A DNA stretch of 64,000 nt from Eustoma russellianum (taxonomy: Eukaryota; Streptophyta; Magnoliopsida; Gentianales; Gentianaceae). The stretch is taken from assembly GCA_036186865.1 (NCBI GenBank), contig AP025045.1, forward strand, positions 20,771,522 to 20,835,521, given 5' to 3'. Position numbers and translations under genes: made by a program. Under the pieces are notes generated by a model, which was not told the origin of the DNA, did no database searches, and was given only the letters and a program-made list of their open reading frames with translations. Shown here piece after piece: positions 33,656 through 43,453 of the stretch; position 1 is the first letter of the stretch; each line of letters begins with the position of its first letter.

Positions 33656-33859
33656 TTAATCTCCAATTTCACATCCATTGTAACGTTGCTGAGATACGAG
33701 TACTTGGCCACCCCGCGGCCTGTATACGGTATGGAGTCTCAATCCATTCGGGAAGAATGTCCAGATTCTTGGCAAATCTCTTTGCCATAACGAGTGACTT
33801 GCTCCACTATCGAATAGAACATTTGCTGGCACTTTGTTAATTAAAATCACACCTACCAC
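33656..33859 (-). pseudogene. TkA aspartic protease fragment
   Basis: Encodes INKVPANVLFDSGASHSLW with the catalytic DSGA intact, then RGGQVLVSQQRYNGCEIGD. This is the gag-pol protease of Tekay elements, which matures the polyprotein. Frame changes separate it from gag (33926 on) and RT; the interval 33400-33655 holds the rest of the protease and the linker. Confidence 0.75.
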
Positions 33860-33925
33860 ATTCAGGTTTTAGCACACAACCATAAACAACACATAAAAAT
33901 ATACTCCAACTACGAAATTAAGTAC

Positions 33926-35119
33926 TTAAATAAATGTACCCGTCACCACGTCGCCTGACTCCTTGACTTCTACATCTGTCATCGCGTGTACTCGAGCATT
34001 GGTCCGGCCTCGTTCCCCCCTGTTGAGCTGTGTCTGTGGGTTCCACCTGAGCCGGTTGCTTGGGCATTCCTTAGCGATGTGTCCTGGCTTCCCGCAGTTA
34101 TAGCACACCTCTGATCCTTCCGACATGGTCCCGGATGAAAACGTCCGCACAGTACACCGTGGGATAGGTGCCGCAGCCCTTACTGGTTGCGCATCAGTCG
34201 GTGCTGGACCCTCAATCATCGGGGTCTGAATCACTGCACTTTGCTGTCGTTCTGGCCGGAATGGTTGCCCGGACTGTGGGCGGCGAGGTACTTTCAACCA
34301 TCTCCCTGATCTACCCGTCTGCAACTCCTCACGGGGCCTTTTAGTCTCTCTAGTGCAGCTGCCCTTTCCAAATTTCTCTCGACCGTCGACATACCTCCAG
34401 CAATCCCTCAAATGTGGTGTCTCTGCACAAACAATCGCCTGTTGATGCGAAACTCAAACCTGTGTGGAACTTTAGCATCTTGGCCTCTTCGTTGTCCATG
34501 ATGCATGACATATATTGGCCCAGTTCATGAAATTTCTCAGAGTATTGATCCACCGTCATGGACCCTTGGTCAAGCTGGAACTCCGCCATCCTTCTCTGAA
34601 TAGCACTACCCGGAACATAGTGCTTCTTATACTCCTCAACAAATTGCTCCCAAGTCACTGGTGGAGTCAATTTGCGTTTCACTCCGTTCCACCACCTCTC
34701 AGCTTCCCCTTCCAAGAACGGGGTAGTCACCTCCACTTTCAGATTCACGGGTACTTGTATCAGTCTTATTGTTCAGTTATGTTTTTGAGCCAAATCTCGG
34801 CTTCCTCAGGCCGAGTGGTACCCCGGAACATCGGTATTCGGGAGTTCTGCATCTCCCTGTAATAGAACCTCAAACCCTGCTGTGGTGCGGGCGGTGGGGT
34901 GGCGGTTGTTGTTGCTGCTGTTGCTGAGTGTGCTGAAGTATTTGGGCAATCTGTGCCTGTTGCTCTGCATCTGGTATATTGCTGGCCATCTGCGTGCTGA
35001 TGGGCTATTAAGGCCGTCAGATTGGCCAGTGTGCGTAAGGTTTTGGGGATCGCCCCTTGCCCCTGACGTTCGTCTCCGTCATTTCCACTATTTCCTGATG
35101 GCTCACGTCGCGGAGGCAT
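33926..35119 (-). pseudogene. TkA gag in three frames
   Basis: Starts at 35119 with MPPRREPSGNSGNDG. The first frame reaches FRGTTRPEEAEIWLKNITEQ (34766). The second (34748-34350) holds TTPFLEGEAERWWNGV and YVPGSAIQRRMAEFQLDQG, the Gypsy gag core. The third (34411-33926) holds CYNCGKPGHIAKECP, a perfect C-x2-C-x4-H-x4-C knuckle. Two frameshifts break an otherwise complete gag. It packages element RNA into particles. Confidence 0.85.
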
Positions 35120-35365
35120 TGTCTGTGGACAATTTAAAACACGTTAGACAAAATTGGCTTAAGAGTATTGTAAAGATACAGGAATGGAGGCCAAAGGAAA
35201 AGATAACCTATCCTGTCTACTACTAACGGCACTCACCAACCAAAACCCCAATCATAGCTTATGTCTACTTCATTTTATTCAATTTGAAAATCATTTGAAA
35301 ACGATCGTCACTTATCCTAGGGTAATTAACTAACTATACGTTCCCGAGGCGTATCTGAAGCCTGG

Positions 35366-35377
35366 GCTCTGATACCA
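35366..35377 (-). promoter_or_regulatory. TkA primer binding site
   Basis: The minus strand reads TGGTATCAGAGC, a perfect initiator tRNA-Met site, two bases from the LTR edge at 35380. Confidence 0.9.
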
Positions 35378-36122
35378 CCTGTAGCGCCCCGCTCCCGAGC
35401 TCCACCTCGGAAACGGTGCACCCGCCGTATCTCACTCAGGAGAATACTAGGCGTCACATCAACCTGCTACACGTCAGTGCTGACATAGAAAGTTTTCCTT
35501 TCTTTCTGCGGAACGATAGTCATATGCAAATTCGAAATCGAATACTTTAAGAAAATAATATGGAAAGCTAGGCTGACCGGGCCTTACAAATCAAGGTCAA
35601 ATGTCTAAATTTAAAGACATGAAATGTTTCCAAAATAAGCATGTGAATAAAATGTCTGTGTCACCCAAATCATCATAAGAACTCCGTCTCCATCCTCGCT
35701 GCGTCATTCTCTATGAGTCACTCAGCCCATTCCACGGTCAGATCCATCCTCAATGAAATGTAATCATACTCCGTCTCGGCTACATATGGAATAGTAGGTG
35801 TGAGTGATGGTAATCACCCAGTAGGTGCCTCTCAAAACAATACAAACTTACATACCCAAAACGATATCTCCACGTAACACATAAACAGATAGCATGCACC
35901 GGAAATAAGACACTCCACGTACCAACATAAACACATGACATGGCTTATACGGAAAAAACAATCCACACAAGATGCATGCGCAAGTACGTGATGCATGCTC
36001 ACATAACGTGTCACGCGCAACTAGAACATGTCAGGCAATATGCTCCTAGGCCTATATGCAATGCATGCTCCCGGGACCTAGTTCCAGCGTCATGGTCTCT
36101 AGCCACCACTTGCCGTTCTGGA

Positions 36123-36310
36123 CACCCACGCCCTATAGACGCTGTGTATCGTACGGCACCCACGCCCTATAGACGCTGCGTATCTCATGACACCCACGCC
36201 CTATAGACGCTGCGTATCCGTACGACACCCACGCCCTATAGACGCTGCGTATCACATGACACCCACGCCCGACCGACGCTGTGTATCATCACGGCCCCAC
36301 GCCCTATAGG
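36123..36310 (-). repeat. 34-35-bp minisatellite in TkA LTR
   Basis: Six units starting near 36123, 36157, 36191, 36226, 36260 and 36294, each 'cacccacgccctatagacgc' followed by 'tgcgtat' and a variable spacer (cgtacgg, ctcatga, ccgtacga, cacatga). Units 5 and 6 are diverged. Pairing within a unit is weak (ACGC with GCGT), unlike the TkB array. Confidence 0.8.
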
Positions 36311-36416
36311 CACTACGTATCCTCCGCAACGCACACCCTCAGACAATGGGACCTCATGCACATGCACGTGCCATGAATGCAAAAGAAAGGAAAAGAACAG
36401 TTGGACGTCATCCTCT

Positions 36417-36640
36417 GACGTCGATCGTTCGACGTGGTTCTGAGGCACGTCGAACCCTCAGCCATGGGACGTCGATCGATCGACGTGGTCCTGAGGCACA
36501 TCGAACCCTCAGCCCTGGACGTCGATCGATCGATGTCCATCTGAGGCACATCGATCTCTCACCCTCTGGACGTCGATCGATCGATGTCCATCTGAGGCAC
36601 GTCGAACTCTCGCCTCTGGACGTCGATCGATCGATGTCCC
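36417..36640 (-). repeat. 51-bp array of TCGATCGATCGA palindromes in TkA LTR
   Basis: Five units, about 51 bp apart (starts near 36417, 36468, 36518, 36569, 36619). Each has GACGTCGATCGATCGAYGT followed by 'ctgaggcacatcgaaccctc'. The first unit is altered (TCGATCGTTCGA). A near-identical palindrome type occurs in the unrelated Copia Cop4 LTRs. Confidence 0.85.
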
Positions 36641-37277
36641 GAATTTCAGAACTCCCATTCTGAAATTTCTGCAATCCTTCCATCCAATCCCAAACAACCT
36701 TTCCCCATCCCACATATCCATACTCGCATCAAACCATACAACCCCAAGTAACAACGAACCATACAACAACAAGATCACGTTGAATCAAGAAACATATAAC
36801 TGAAAATAACCACGTTGCACATGATCCAAATCAAAATCAACGACTAACGACAACCACATCACATAAAAATACCCTTTTGCCTATGCAAGCCTTCATACCG
36901 TTTTGAGGAAATAATGAATATGCACCTACCTCGATCCTAGCAAGAGTTGATATAGGAAGGTGTGATGATCTACGAGCGTTGTGATTTCCTCCTCTTGACC
37001 CTTTGATCAAGGATCCTTCGTTTCCTTCCCTTTTCCTTCTTAGCCGAAAATTGAGAGAGGGGAAAGGGGAAGAGTGGCTGCCGTTTGGGAGAGAGAGAGA
37101 GGAAGGAAAAGATTAGGGTTAATAAAATTGGAATGAGAGATTATAGGGAGTGAGGGTTTTAATTAAGGGAGAAGGGATAAGATTTGTTATTTTAGATAAT
37201 ATTTGCTTTTTTTTTATTTATCTCTTTCTCTCTTTTTCTTTTTCTTTTTTTTTTTTAAACACGGCTATAACAAGCGC

Positions 37278-39584
37278 CCCGCTCCCGAGCCCTAACATCG
37301 GGAACAGTGCACCTGCCGTATCTCACTAAGGAGAATACAAAGCGTCGAATCAATCTCTTGTCAAAATGACGTAGAAATTTTTCGCGGAAACGTAAACCAT
37401 AACATGTATTAAACTCCAATAATCGTCGTTACATTGCTAAATAAGAATTCTGGGAATAAAAGTAGTAAATTGGTATGTGGAAAATCCTCAAAGTATAAAT
37501 AAGAACAAAAACAGCTGCAGAGTCCCCTCATATCCTAGCTGCAGCTCTCAACCAGCCCACTCCGCTATGTCCGTCCCGTCCTCAACAAATATGTGCTCAT
37601 AGTCCTCATCCGGCTCACCTGGGAAGTAGGGGTGAGTGACAGAAATCACCCATTAGATGCCCGCCTCAAACCAATACAAAGCATACATGCCGAAATGATA
37701 TAGCCACATAGCACGTAGAGATGATATAACCACATAGCACATAGACATGATATAACCACATAGCACATAAATATAAGATAACATGCATAAGATAAAGTAA
37801 ATGCGGTAAGTAAAGCACTCCACATAAAAATGCGCAGGTACGTGATGCATGCTCAATTAACGTGTCACACGCAACAAGAATCATGTCATGCAATATGCCC
37901 TAAACCTATATGCAATGCATGATCCCGGGATTGACTGGATGCCTGTAGCCCGTACACTACAATCCACCCTTGCGGATGCCCGTGGCCCGTACACCACGAT
38001 CCTCCCCAACCGATGCCCGTGGCCCGTACACCACGATCCACCATACCGATGCCCATGGCCCGTACACCATGATCCACCATAACCGAACACTCATGGCCCG
38101 TACACCATGGTCCACTTCACTCGAGCGTCTGAGACCCGTACATCTCAATCCACTCCAAATGCAAATGCACGTGCCATGAATGCAACAACAAAAGTCGCCT
38201 GGGACCCGTACGCCCATCCTCACCAACTCCAGCATTCAATGTTTAGTCGCCTGGGGCCCGTACGCCCATCCTCACCATCTCCGGCACTCAATATTTGGTT
38301 TAGTAAATTTTACGAATATTGAAAAGTTGTTATTTAGCATCTCCTTATTTTTTTTTAACTTGTATTAATTTTCTAGAATTTTCTACTAATTTTCCCTATT
38401 TTTTCCTTATTTAATTCTATTTATAATAATTATTTTTAATTACTTACATTTACCAAAATTCAGAAATTGATTGGAAATATTTTAATTTTAACCTTTTATA
38501 TTTTCTGAAGTTTATTTAGAATTTTCTAATAGTTAAATATTTTTTCTGGAATTTTAAACTAATTTTAATTAATTATTTATCGTTTAATCATTTCAGAAAT
38601 TAATTTCAGATTTTTTTTTTAAATTTTCGGTCTGGGCCGGCCTGCTGACCTGGTCTGGTCCGCTGGCCATCTGGTCCGGTCCTGCAGCCAGGCCGGTCCA
38701 ACCACATTTTTTTATATTAAATTATATTTCCTTCTAACCTTCATAAAATCTTCGCTTTAACTCCGATTGACCTCAAACCAGTTGTGTTGGACTCGTCATA
38801 ACAAGACGCAACTTTTGAAGGTGGACACGTCATCACGTGTTCGGACGCGTCGTCAGGGGCCGCGCGTGGGCCCCACGCGCCACCCCCTGAAACGCGTCTG
38901 TCAGACCTGTTTTTTTTATTTTCAACCAATCCCTACCTATTCCGGGCTAGATGAAGTTATTCTAAGGCCAAAACGAAATTTTTAAACCTCCTAATTATGT
39001 AAATCCCTAATCTTTTGAGTTGTTTCAAGAGTATTCTCACCCTAATCCAATCATACCATCAAATTCATATGCATACATGTACATAGCAGCAAGTAAACGG
39101 TTACCTCATGCTTTTCAATTATAAACAAATACACATCTATAATATAAACAATTAAAACAAGTAAATCACATAAAATATATCATCAAAGCATGCATGGATC
39201 GTACCCGTTTGAGGGCGGAAGAGGCACCTACCTCGATTGACATGACACAAATAAATCCGACGGAGTAAAACTTGGGTTCGGGGCCTCGCCTTCCTTCTTC
39301 TTCTCTCTTTTCTCTCTTTTTTTTCTTTTCCCTTTATTTCTGCCGTGCGTTTTGTTTTTTTGTGTGTGTGTGGCTATGCGTGCATGCGTATATATGGTGG
39401 GGGAGTTAGGGTAGGTTTTAGGTTTTTCCATTTGGTTTTGGTTTAGGTTTCCTAATGTAACTCTAATCACTATCTAGTTTATACTTATCTTTATTATTAT
39501 TATTTCTTTTTATTTGTCACTTTTTTTTAGTACTATTAGTGTGTGTGTATATATATATATTTGTATATTTTGCCGGCCATAACA
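37278..39584 (-). repeat. TkB 3' LTR (main part)
   Basis: Continuous with 31266-31273 before TkA insertion. On the plus strand it ends GCCGGCCATAACA at 39584, next to the purine tract. It contains the covarying hairpin array (37944-38268), an AT-rich middle, a GC-rich block (38630-38700) and a TG/TA simple repeat (39536-39560). It closely matches 52008-54333, differing mainly by small indels. Confidence 0.9.
37944..38268 (-). repeat. Covarying hairpin array in TkB 3' LTR
   Basis: Eight hairpins, period about 37 bp for the first six. Starts 37944, 37981, 38018, 38054, 38092, 38130, then 38200 and 38252 after a unique spacer. The constant loop (plus strand) is CCCGTACA, or CCCGTACG in the last two. 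Arms: TGTAG/CTACA, CGTGG/CCACG (twice), CATGG/CCATG (twice), TGAGA/TCTCA, TGGG/CCCA (twice). Every arm pair is perfectly complementary. The 5' LTR has the same array at 52687-53010. Confidence 0.9.
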
Positions 39585-39600
39585 TCCTACCCACCTTACA
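39585..39600 (-). promoter_or_regulatory. TkB polypurine tract
   Basis: The minus strand reads GTAAGGTGGGTAGGA directly before the LTR start TGTTATGGCC, with GAGGACGAAACTT just upstream (39605-39621), as in Tekay elements. Two T interruptions make it weaker than the Tk1 tract. Confidence 0.8.
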
Positions 39601-39630
39601 AGAAGTTTCGTCCTCGAAACTTGACGTACC

Positions 39631-40719
39631 TTATTCGAAAAGCTGTGGATATCTCTCTCGCATTTGCTCCTCAAGCTCCCAAGTCGCCTCGCGTTCGGTG
39701 TGCTTGGTCCACTGTACTTTGACATAAGGGATGACTCGATGCCTCAACACTTGGTCCTTGCGATCCACTATCCTGATAGGAGTCTCCTCATATGTAATGT
39801 CCGGTCGGATCCTCAACGGTGGCGCATCTAGAACATGGCTTTGGTCCGGAACATATTTCCTCAACTGAGAAACGTGAAATATGCTGTGAACCTGAGCCAA
39901 GGTAGGGGGTAATGCTAATCGGTAGGCCAGCGTACCAACCCTCTCGAGTACCTCATAAGGACCAATGTAACGAGGCTTTAGTTTACCCTTTATACCGAAT
40001 CGTGAAACCCCCTTCGTGAGTGACACTCTCAAGTAAACCTTCTCGCTCACGTCAAATTCTAGTGGACGTCGTTTCGAATCGGCCCAGCTCTTGTTTCTGT
40101 CTTGAGCAACCTTTAGTCTATCCCGTATCAACTTCACTTTCTCTCTAGTCTGCTCAACCAACTCAGGGCCGGTAATAACGCGCTCACCGACCTCATCCCA
40201 ATGAACATAAGACCTGCACTTACGTCCATAGAGCGCCTCAAAGGGTGCCATGCCGATGGCACTATGGTGACTGTTGTTGTAGGAGAACTCAATGAACTTG
40301 ATCATACCGTCCCAGTTCCCCTTGAAGTCCAATGCGCACGCTCTCAACATGTTCTCTAAAGTCTGAATGGTCCTCTCAGACTGCCCGTCTGTCTGTGGAT
40401 GAAAAGAGGTACTCAGTCGTAGCTCCGTCCCCAACCTTCTCTGACAAGCTGACCAAAATCGAGAGGTGAACTTCGAATCACTGTCCGAGATGATACTGAC
40501 TGGGACTCCATGTAGGCTAACAACATCATCAATATATAACGTCACCAGTCTTTCCGCGGTCACATCACTAGGCACGTGTAGGAAGTGAGCAGTCTTCGTC
40601 AATCGATCAACAATCACCCAGATCATGTTGTTGCCGTTTCTTGTTTTAGGAAGTCCTACTACAAAGTCCATCGTCATATGCTCCCACTTCCACTCCGGTA
40701 ACTCTAACGGCAACATCAA
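39631..40719 (-). CDS. TkB integrase core and chromodomain
   Basis: A 362-codon open frame, the longest intact Gypsy coding block here. In order: WEHMTMDFVVGLPKT (first catalytic Asp), SIISDSDSKFTSRFW (second Asp), FHPQTDGQSERTIQTLE (Glu), GMAPFEALYGRKCRSY, KLKPRYIGPYEVLERVG, VHSIFHVSQLRKYVP, and the chromodomain end IPYVKVQWTKHTEREATWE and LEEQMRERYPQLFE-stop, near residues 315-360. It inserts cDNA; the chromodomain places TkB among chromoviruses (Tekay/Del by LTR and motif style). The ATG is internal: the reading continues upstream through a stop at 40732 into the zinc-binding region. Confidence 0.88.
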   Translation of the reverse strand: MMLPLELPEWKWEHMTMDFVVGLPKTRNGNNMIWVIVDRLTKTAHFLHVPSDVTAERLVTLYIDDVVSLHGVPVSIISDSDSKFTSRFWSACQRRLGTELRLSTSFHPQTDGQSERTIQTLENMLRACALDFKGNWDGMIKFIEFSYNNSHHSAIGMAPFEALYGRKCRSYVHWDEVGERVITGPELVEQTREKVKLIRDRLKVAQDRNKSWADSKRRPLEFDVSEKVYLRVSLTKGVSRFGIKGKLKPRYIGPYEVLERVGTLAYRLALPPTLAQVHSIFHVSQLRKYVPDQSHVLDAPPLRIRPDITYEETPIRIVDRKDQVLRHRVIPYVKVQWTKHTEREATWELEEQMRERYPQLFE

Positions 40720-42026
40720 ACCTCCCGGCCTCTAATGCTCTACCTTAACCTGCTGACAAACAAGGCATCTCTCAATGAACTCCGCGATGTGTCTTTTCAT
40801 CCCACTCCACTAGTAGTGTTTCTTTAGATCATTATACATCTTCGTAGTACCGGGGTGAATCGACGACTTCGAATTGTGTGCCTCCTTCAGCAATTCCCTC
40901 CTTAGTTCCTTATCATCAGGCACACACGACCTTCTTTGGTACCAAATACTGCCATCATCATGTATCTGGAATCCCTCAATTAAATTGGTCAACATCCTCT
41001 CTCGGATATCACTAAGCGTCACATCTTCCTTTTGCGCCTCCTTGATCCGCTCAACCAGAGATGGTGTAATGACTAAGGCCGCCAGAACATTAACAGTGGA
41101 ATCAACGATGTCGAGATCAAACTCTGCCATCTCTTTCTCTAGTGGTGTCTGTTTGGCGTGATTAGACTTTCTGCTCAAGGCATCAGCAACTCGGTTTGCC
41201 TTCCCTGGATGATAACTGATGGTCAAATCCTAGTCTTTCAGTAGCTCAAGCCACCTCATCTGACGCATATTCAACTCTTTCTGTGTGAACAAATACTTCA
41301 AGCTCTTATGATTGGTAAAGACTTCGCACTTCACACCGTATAAGTAATGACGCTAAATCTTCAACGCAAACACCAGCGCTGCTAACTCCAGATCATGGGT
41401 CGGGTAATTTTGCTCATATTGCTTCAACTGTCTCGATGCGTATGCGATAACCCTACCTCCCTGCATTAACACGCATCCTAGCCCATTCTTCGAGGCGTCG
41501 CTGTAGATGACAAATCCATCAGTACCGGAGGGTTGCGCCAACACTGGTGCAGTCGTCAATTTCTGCGTCAACTCTGCAAGCTTTTCTCGCACTCGGAGGT
41601 CCATACAAACTTAGTCTTTTTCTGAGTCAATCGACTCAGTGGTGCTGCAATCCTCGAAAATCCCTCCATGAATTTGCGATGATAATCGACAAGGCCAGGA
41701 AAACTGCATACCTCAGTGACATTAGTACGCCGAAGCAATTCTGTAATCGCCTCTATCTTCTTTGGGTCAATAGATATGCCCTCCTCAGAAATCACGTGGC
41801 CCGTGAAAGTCACACTCTTCAACATGAATTTGCACTTGATGAATCTTGCATATAACTTCTTCTTCCTGAGGGTCTCCAATACCTCCTGTCAGTGTTCAAT
41901 ATACGTCTCCTCATCAGGTGAATACACCAAGATGTCGTCGATGAACACTACCACACAATGGTCATACTGCTTCCTGAATGCTGTGTTCATCAAGTCCATG
42001 AAGGCCGCAGGTGCACTCGTCAGTCC
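40720..42026 (-). pseudogene. TkB RT C-terminal half, RNase H, integrase zinc region
   Basis: From 42021 leftwards: APAAFMDLMNTAFRKQYD, VVFIDDILVYSPDEET (catalytic FIDD), the thumb GISIDPKKIEAITEL, then after a frameshift RNase H (DGFVIYSDASKNGLGCVLM, ELAALVFALKI-stop), HKSLKYLFTQKELNMRQM, SYHPGKANRVADALSRK (41226 on) and the integrase HHCC region (SSIHPGTTKMYNDL, RCLVCQQVKVEH). Stops at about 41350, 41230, 40810 and 40732 break it. Cop3 splits the RT at 42026/50652. Confidence 0.85.
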
Positions 42027-43439
42027 TGTTAGTGTATGTGCCATAGACCATGATTTGGATATTTATGTTATGCATTTATTATTAATAAAAGAGGTTTATT
42101 ATCATTATTGTTGGTTAGTATGTTACACAATTTTGATATATGTCCCTGATTCATTATTGTTATGGAGATAAAATAATTTATAATCAGTATGAGTATTGAT
42201 TTGATAATCATGAGATGATTATGTGTATGGTGATACGAATCAATCTCATAGATACTTGTTAGAGAACAGTGTATTGGATAGACCCATCATGAGATTGCTA
42301 CATGGATTAGCGTCATAAGTAAATCTCATGATAGTCATGTTTTAATCCTTTGACTTGAGATTGTCATAGTTTCCAACATAAGGACTATTATATTTTGACA
42401 TGATCAAACGTTATCCGTAACTGGATAATAATAAAGGTCATGATTGAATGTGATAGAAATTATGTAGAGGATATTGAACAATCAAGATAGAATTTGTCCC
42501 TCTCTTTTGAGAGAGATATCTTTGGGCCCCTCGATTAGTGAGACTGTGAAATGCATGGCCGTGCTCAAATGAATTGATAGTGTGATCAATATCATTTGTT
42601 TTATCAGTCTACTTAGAGATCGAGTAATCATATGTTTGAACTATAAGTATGACGCTGACCATGACTTATGTTCAAACTAGATATCGTGTGACAAAGGATT
42701 AATGCGTACTATTATTAGGCTAGTTGGACTTTACTCGTATTAATTGGGTAGTTGTAATGCCTTGCTAGAGGCCAATTACGACTTGTTGGTTTAATAGAGA
42801 TTTATCAACTGCCAATTAATATGGGCCTATCGGGTCACACACAAGAATGCGTATGGCTGAGATTAATAATATTAATAATATTAATATTGGATATTAATTA
42901 TTATTATATTATCGTTTTAATATTAATAATATTAATATTGGATATTAATTATTATTATTATTAATTTCGTTTTTGTATATATTTATATCATCGGATAATA
43001 ACAGAGAATCCATATTGATATGGATTTTGATTGTGTTATCTAATCCTAACAGAATCCGTATTTGATGCGGATTATGATAGGTATTAACCAATCCGATCAG
43101 GAATCGGATTTGATATCTATATATGTACGGAGCATGGTGTATCTCGTACACCACACAACCAGTAGAAAACGAAAGGGCAAGAATCGTTTTTGTGAAAACC
43201 GAATTCTTCAGCCGCGCCGTTTGAAGAGCTAGCACTCCGGGCGGAAGCGTTCGTGTGGATACCGACAGAGGGTGATCGTATTTTCGCACCTCTTCCATCT
43301 GCAGATTTCGAATCTACGGAGGTACTTTTTGTTTTTTTGTCGAATTAAACGAACAACATGGATCCTTGGTAGGAAATCAGAGATCAATTTTTGTTTTCCG
43401 CTGCGCGTTTTTGCAGTGATCTCGTTCGATTTCCTAACA
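42027..43439 (+). repeat. Cop3 5' LTR
   Basis: TGTTAGTGTATG...GATTTCCTAACA. The U3 ends with a set of three hairpins (43007-43110) followed by a TATA box (tatatatg, 43118-43125), so transcription likely starts near 43150. An AT-rich 'taatattaatattgg' stretch (42860-42960) precedes them. No gene lies inside; an open frame at 42945-43298 (-) is made by the hairpin repeats. Confidence 0.92.
43007..43110 (+). promoter_or_regulatory. Three covarying hairpins upstream of Cop3 TATA box
   Basis: AATCCATAT-TG-ATATGGATT (43007-43026), AATCCGTAT-TTG-ATGCGGATT (43053-43073, one G-T mismatch) and AATCCGAT-CAGGA-ATCGGATT (43090-43110). Arms begin AATCC and end GGATT in all; the inner bases change together. 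The third lies 8 bp before the TATA box at 43118. They are repeated in the 3' LTR near 50217-50322. They could be dimeric binding sites for a transcription factor; this is inference. Confidence 0.75.
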
Positions 43440-43440
43440 G

Positions 43441-43453
43441 TGGTATCAGAGAC
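43441..43453 (+). promoter_or_regulatory. Cop3 primer binding site
   Basis: TGGTATCAGAGAC, one base after the LTR end. The first eleven bases match the initiator tRNA-Met site. Confidence 0.88.

Larger units (their letters stand above)
31274..37272 (-). mobile_element. TkA: Tekay-like Gypsy element nested in TkB LTR
   Basis: Flanked by AGCGC at 31269-31273 and 37273-37277, a perfect 5-bp duplication. Its minus-strand 5' LTR is 35380-37272 (1893 bp, starting TGTTATAGCCGTG and ending GGGGCGCTACA). Only 71 bp of the 3' LTR are present (31274-31344) before a 10-N gap, so the assembly probably lacks about 1.8 kb. Coding order is gag, protease, RT, integrase, chromodomain; RNase H and the integrase zinc region are deleted near 32440. 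It could not complete a cycle alone. Confidence 0.88.
35380..37272 (-). repeat. TkA 5' LTR (1893 bp)
   Basis: The plus strand runs TGTAGCGCCCC...GGCTATAACA. It holds a 34-35-bp array (36123-36310, six units on 'cacccacgccctatagacg') and a 51-bp array of TCGATCGATCGA palindromes (36417-36640). Overlapping open frames on both strands at 36236-36778 are by-products of these repeats. A plus-strand T run (37207-37257) lies near the LTR start in the minus orientation. Confidence 0.85.

Noticed and set aside
36236..36778. Open frames with repeated RSIDVQ and DRRP motifs
   Set aside because: Translation of the 51-bp TCGATCGATCGA array in the TkA LTR; no start, codon or domain evidence for a gene.
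37653..38368. Many overlapping open frames on both strands, with repeats such as GVRATGIG and ARTPWSTS
   Set aside because: They arise from the 37-bp hairpin array of the TkB LTR, which stays open in several frames. The same set appears in the other LTR (52388-53111).
38620..38710. GC-rich block as a CpG island or promoter
   Set aside because: It is an internal part of both TkB LTRs, with no start codon or TATA box around it.
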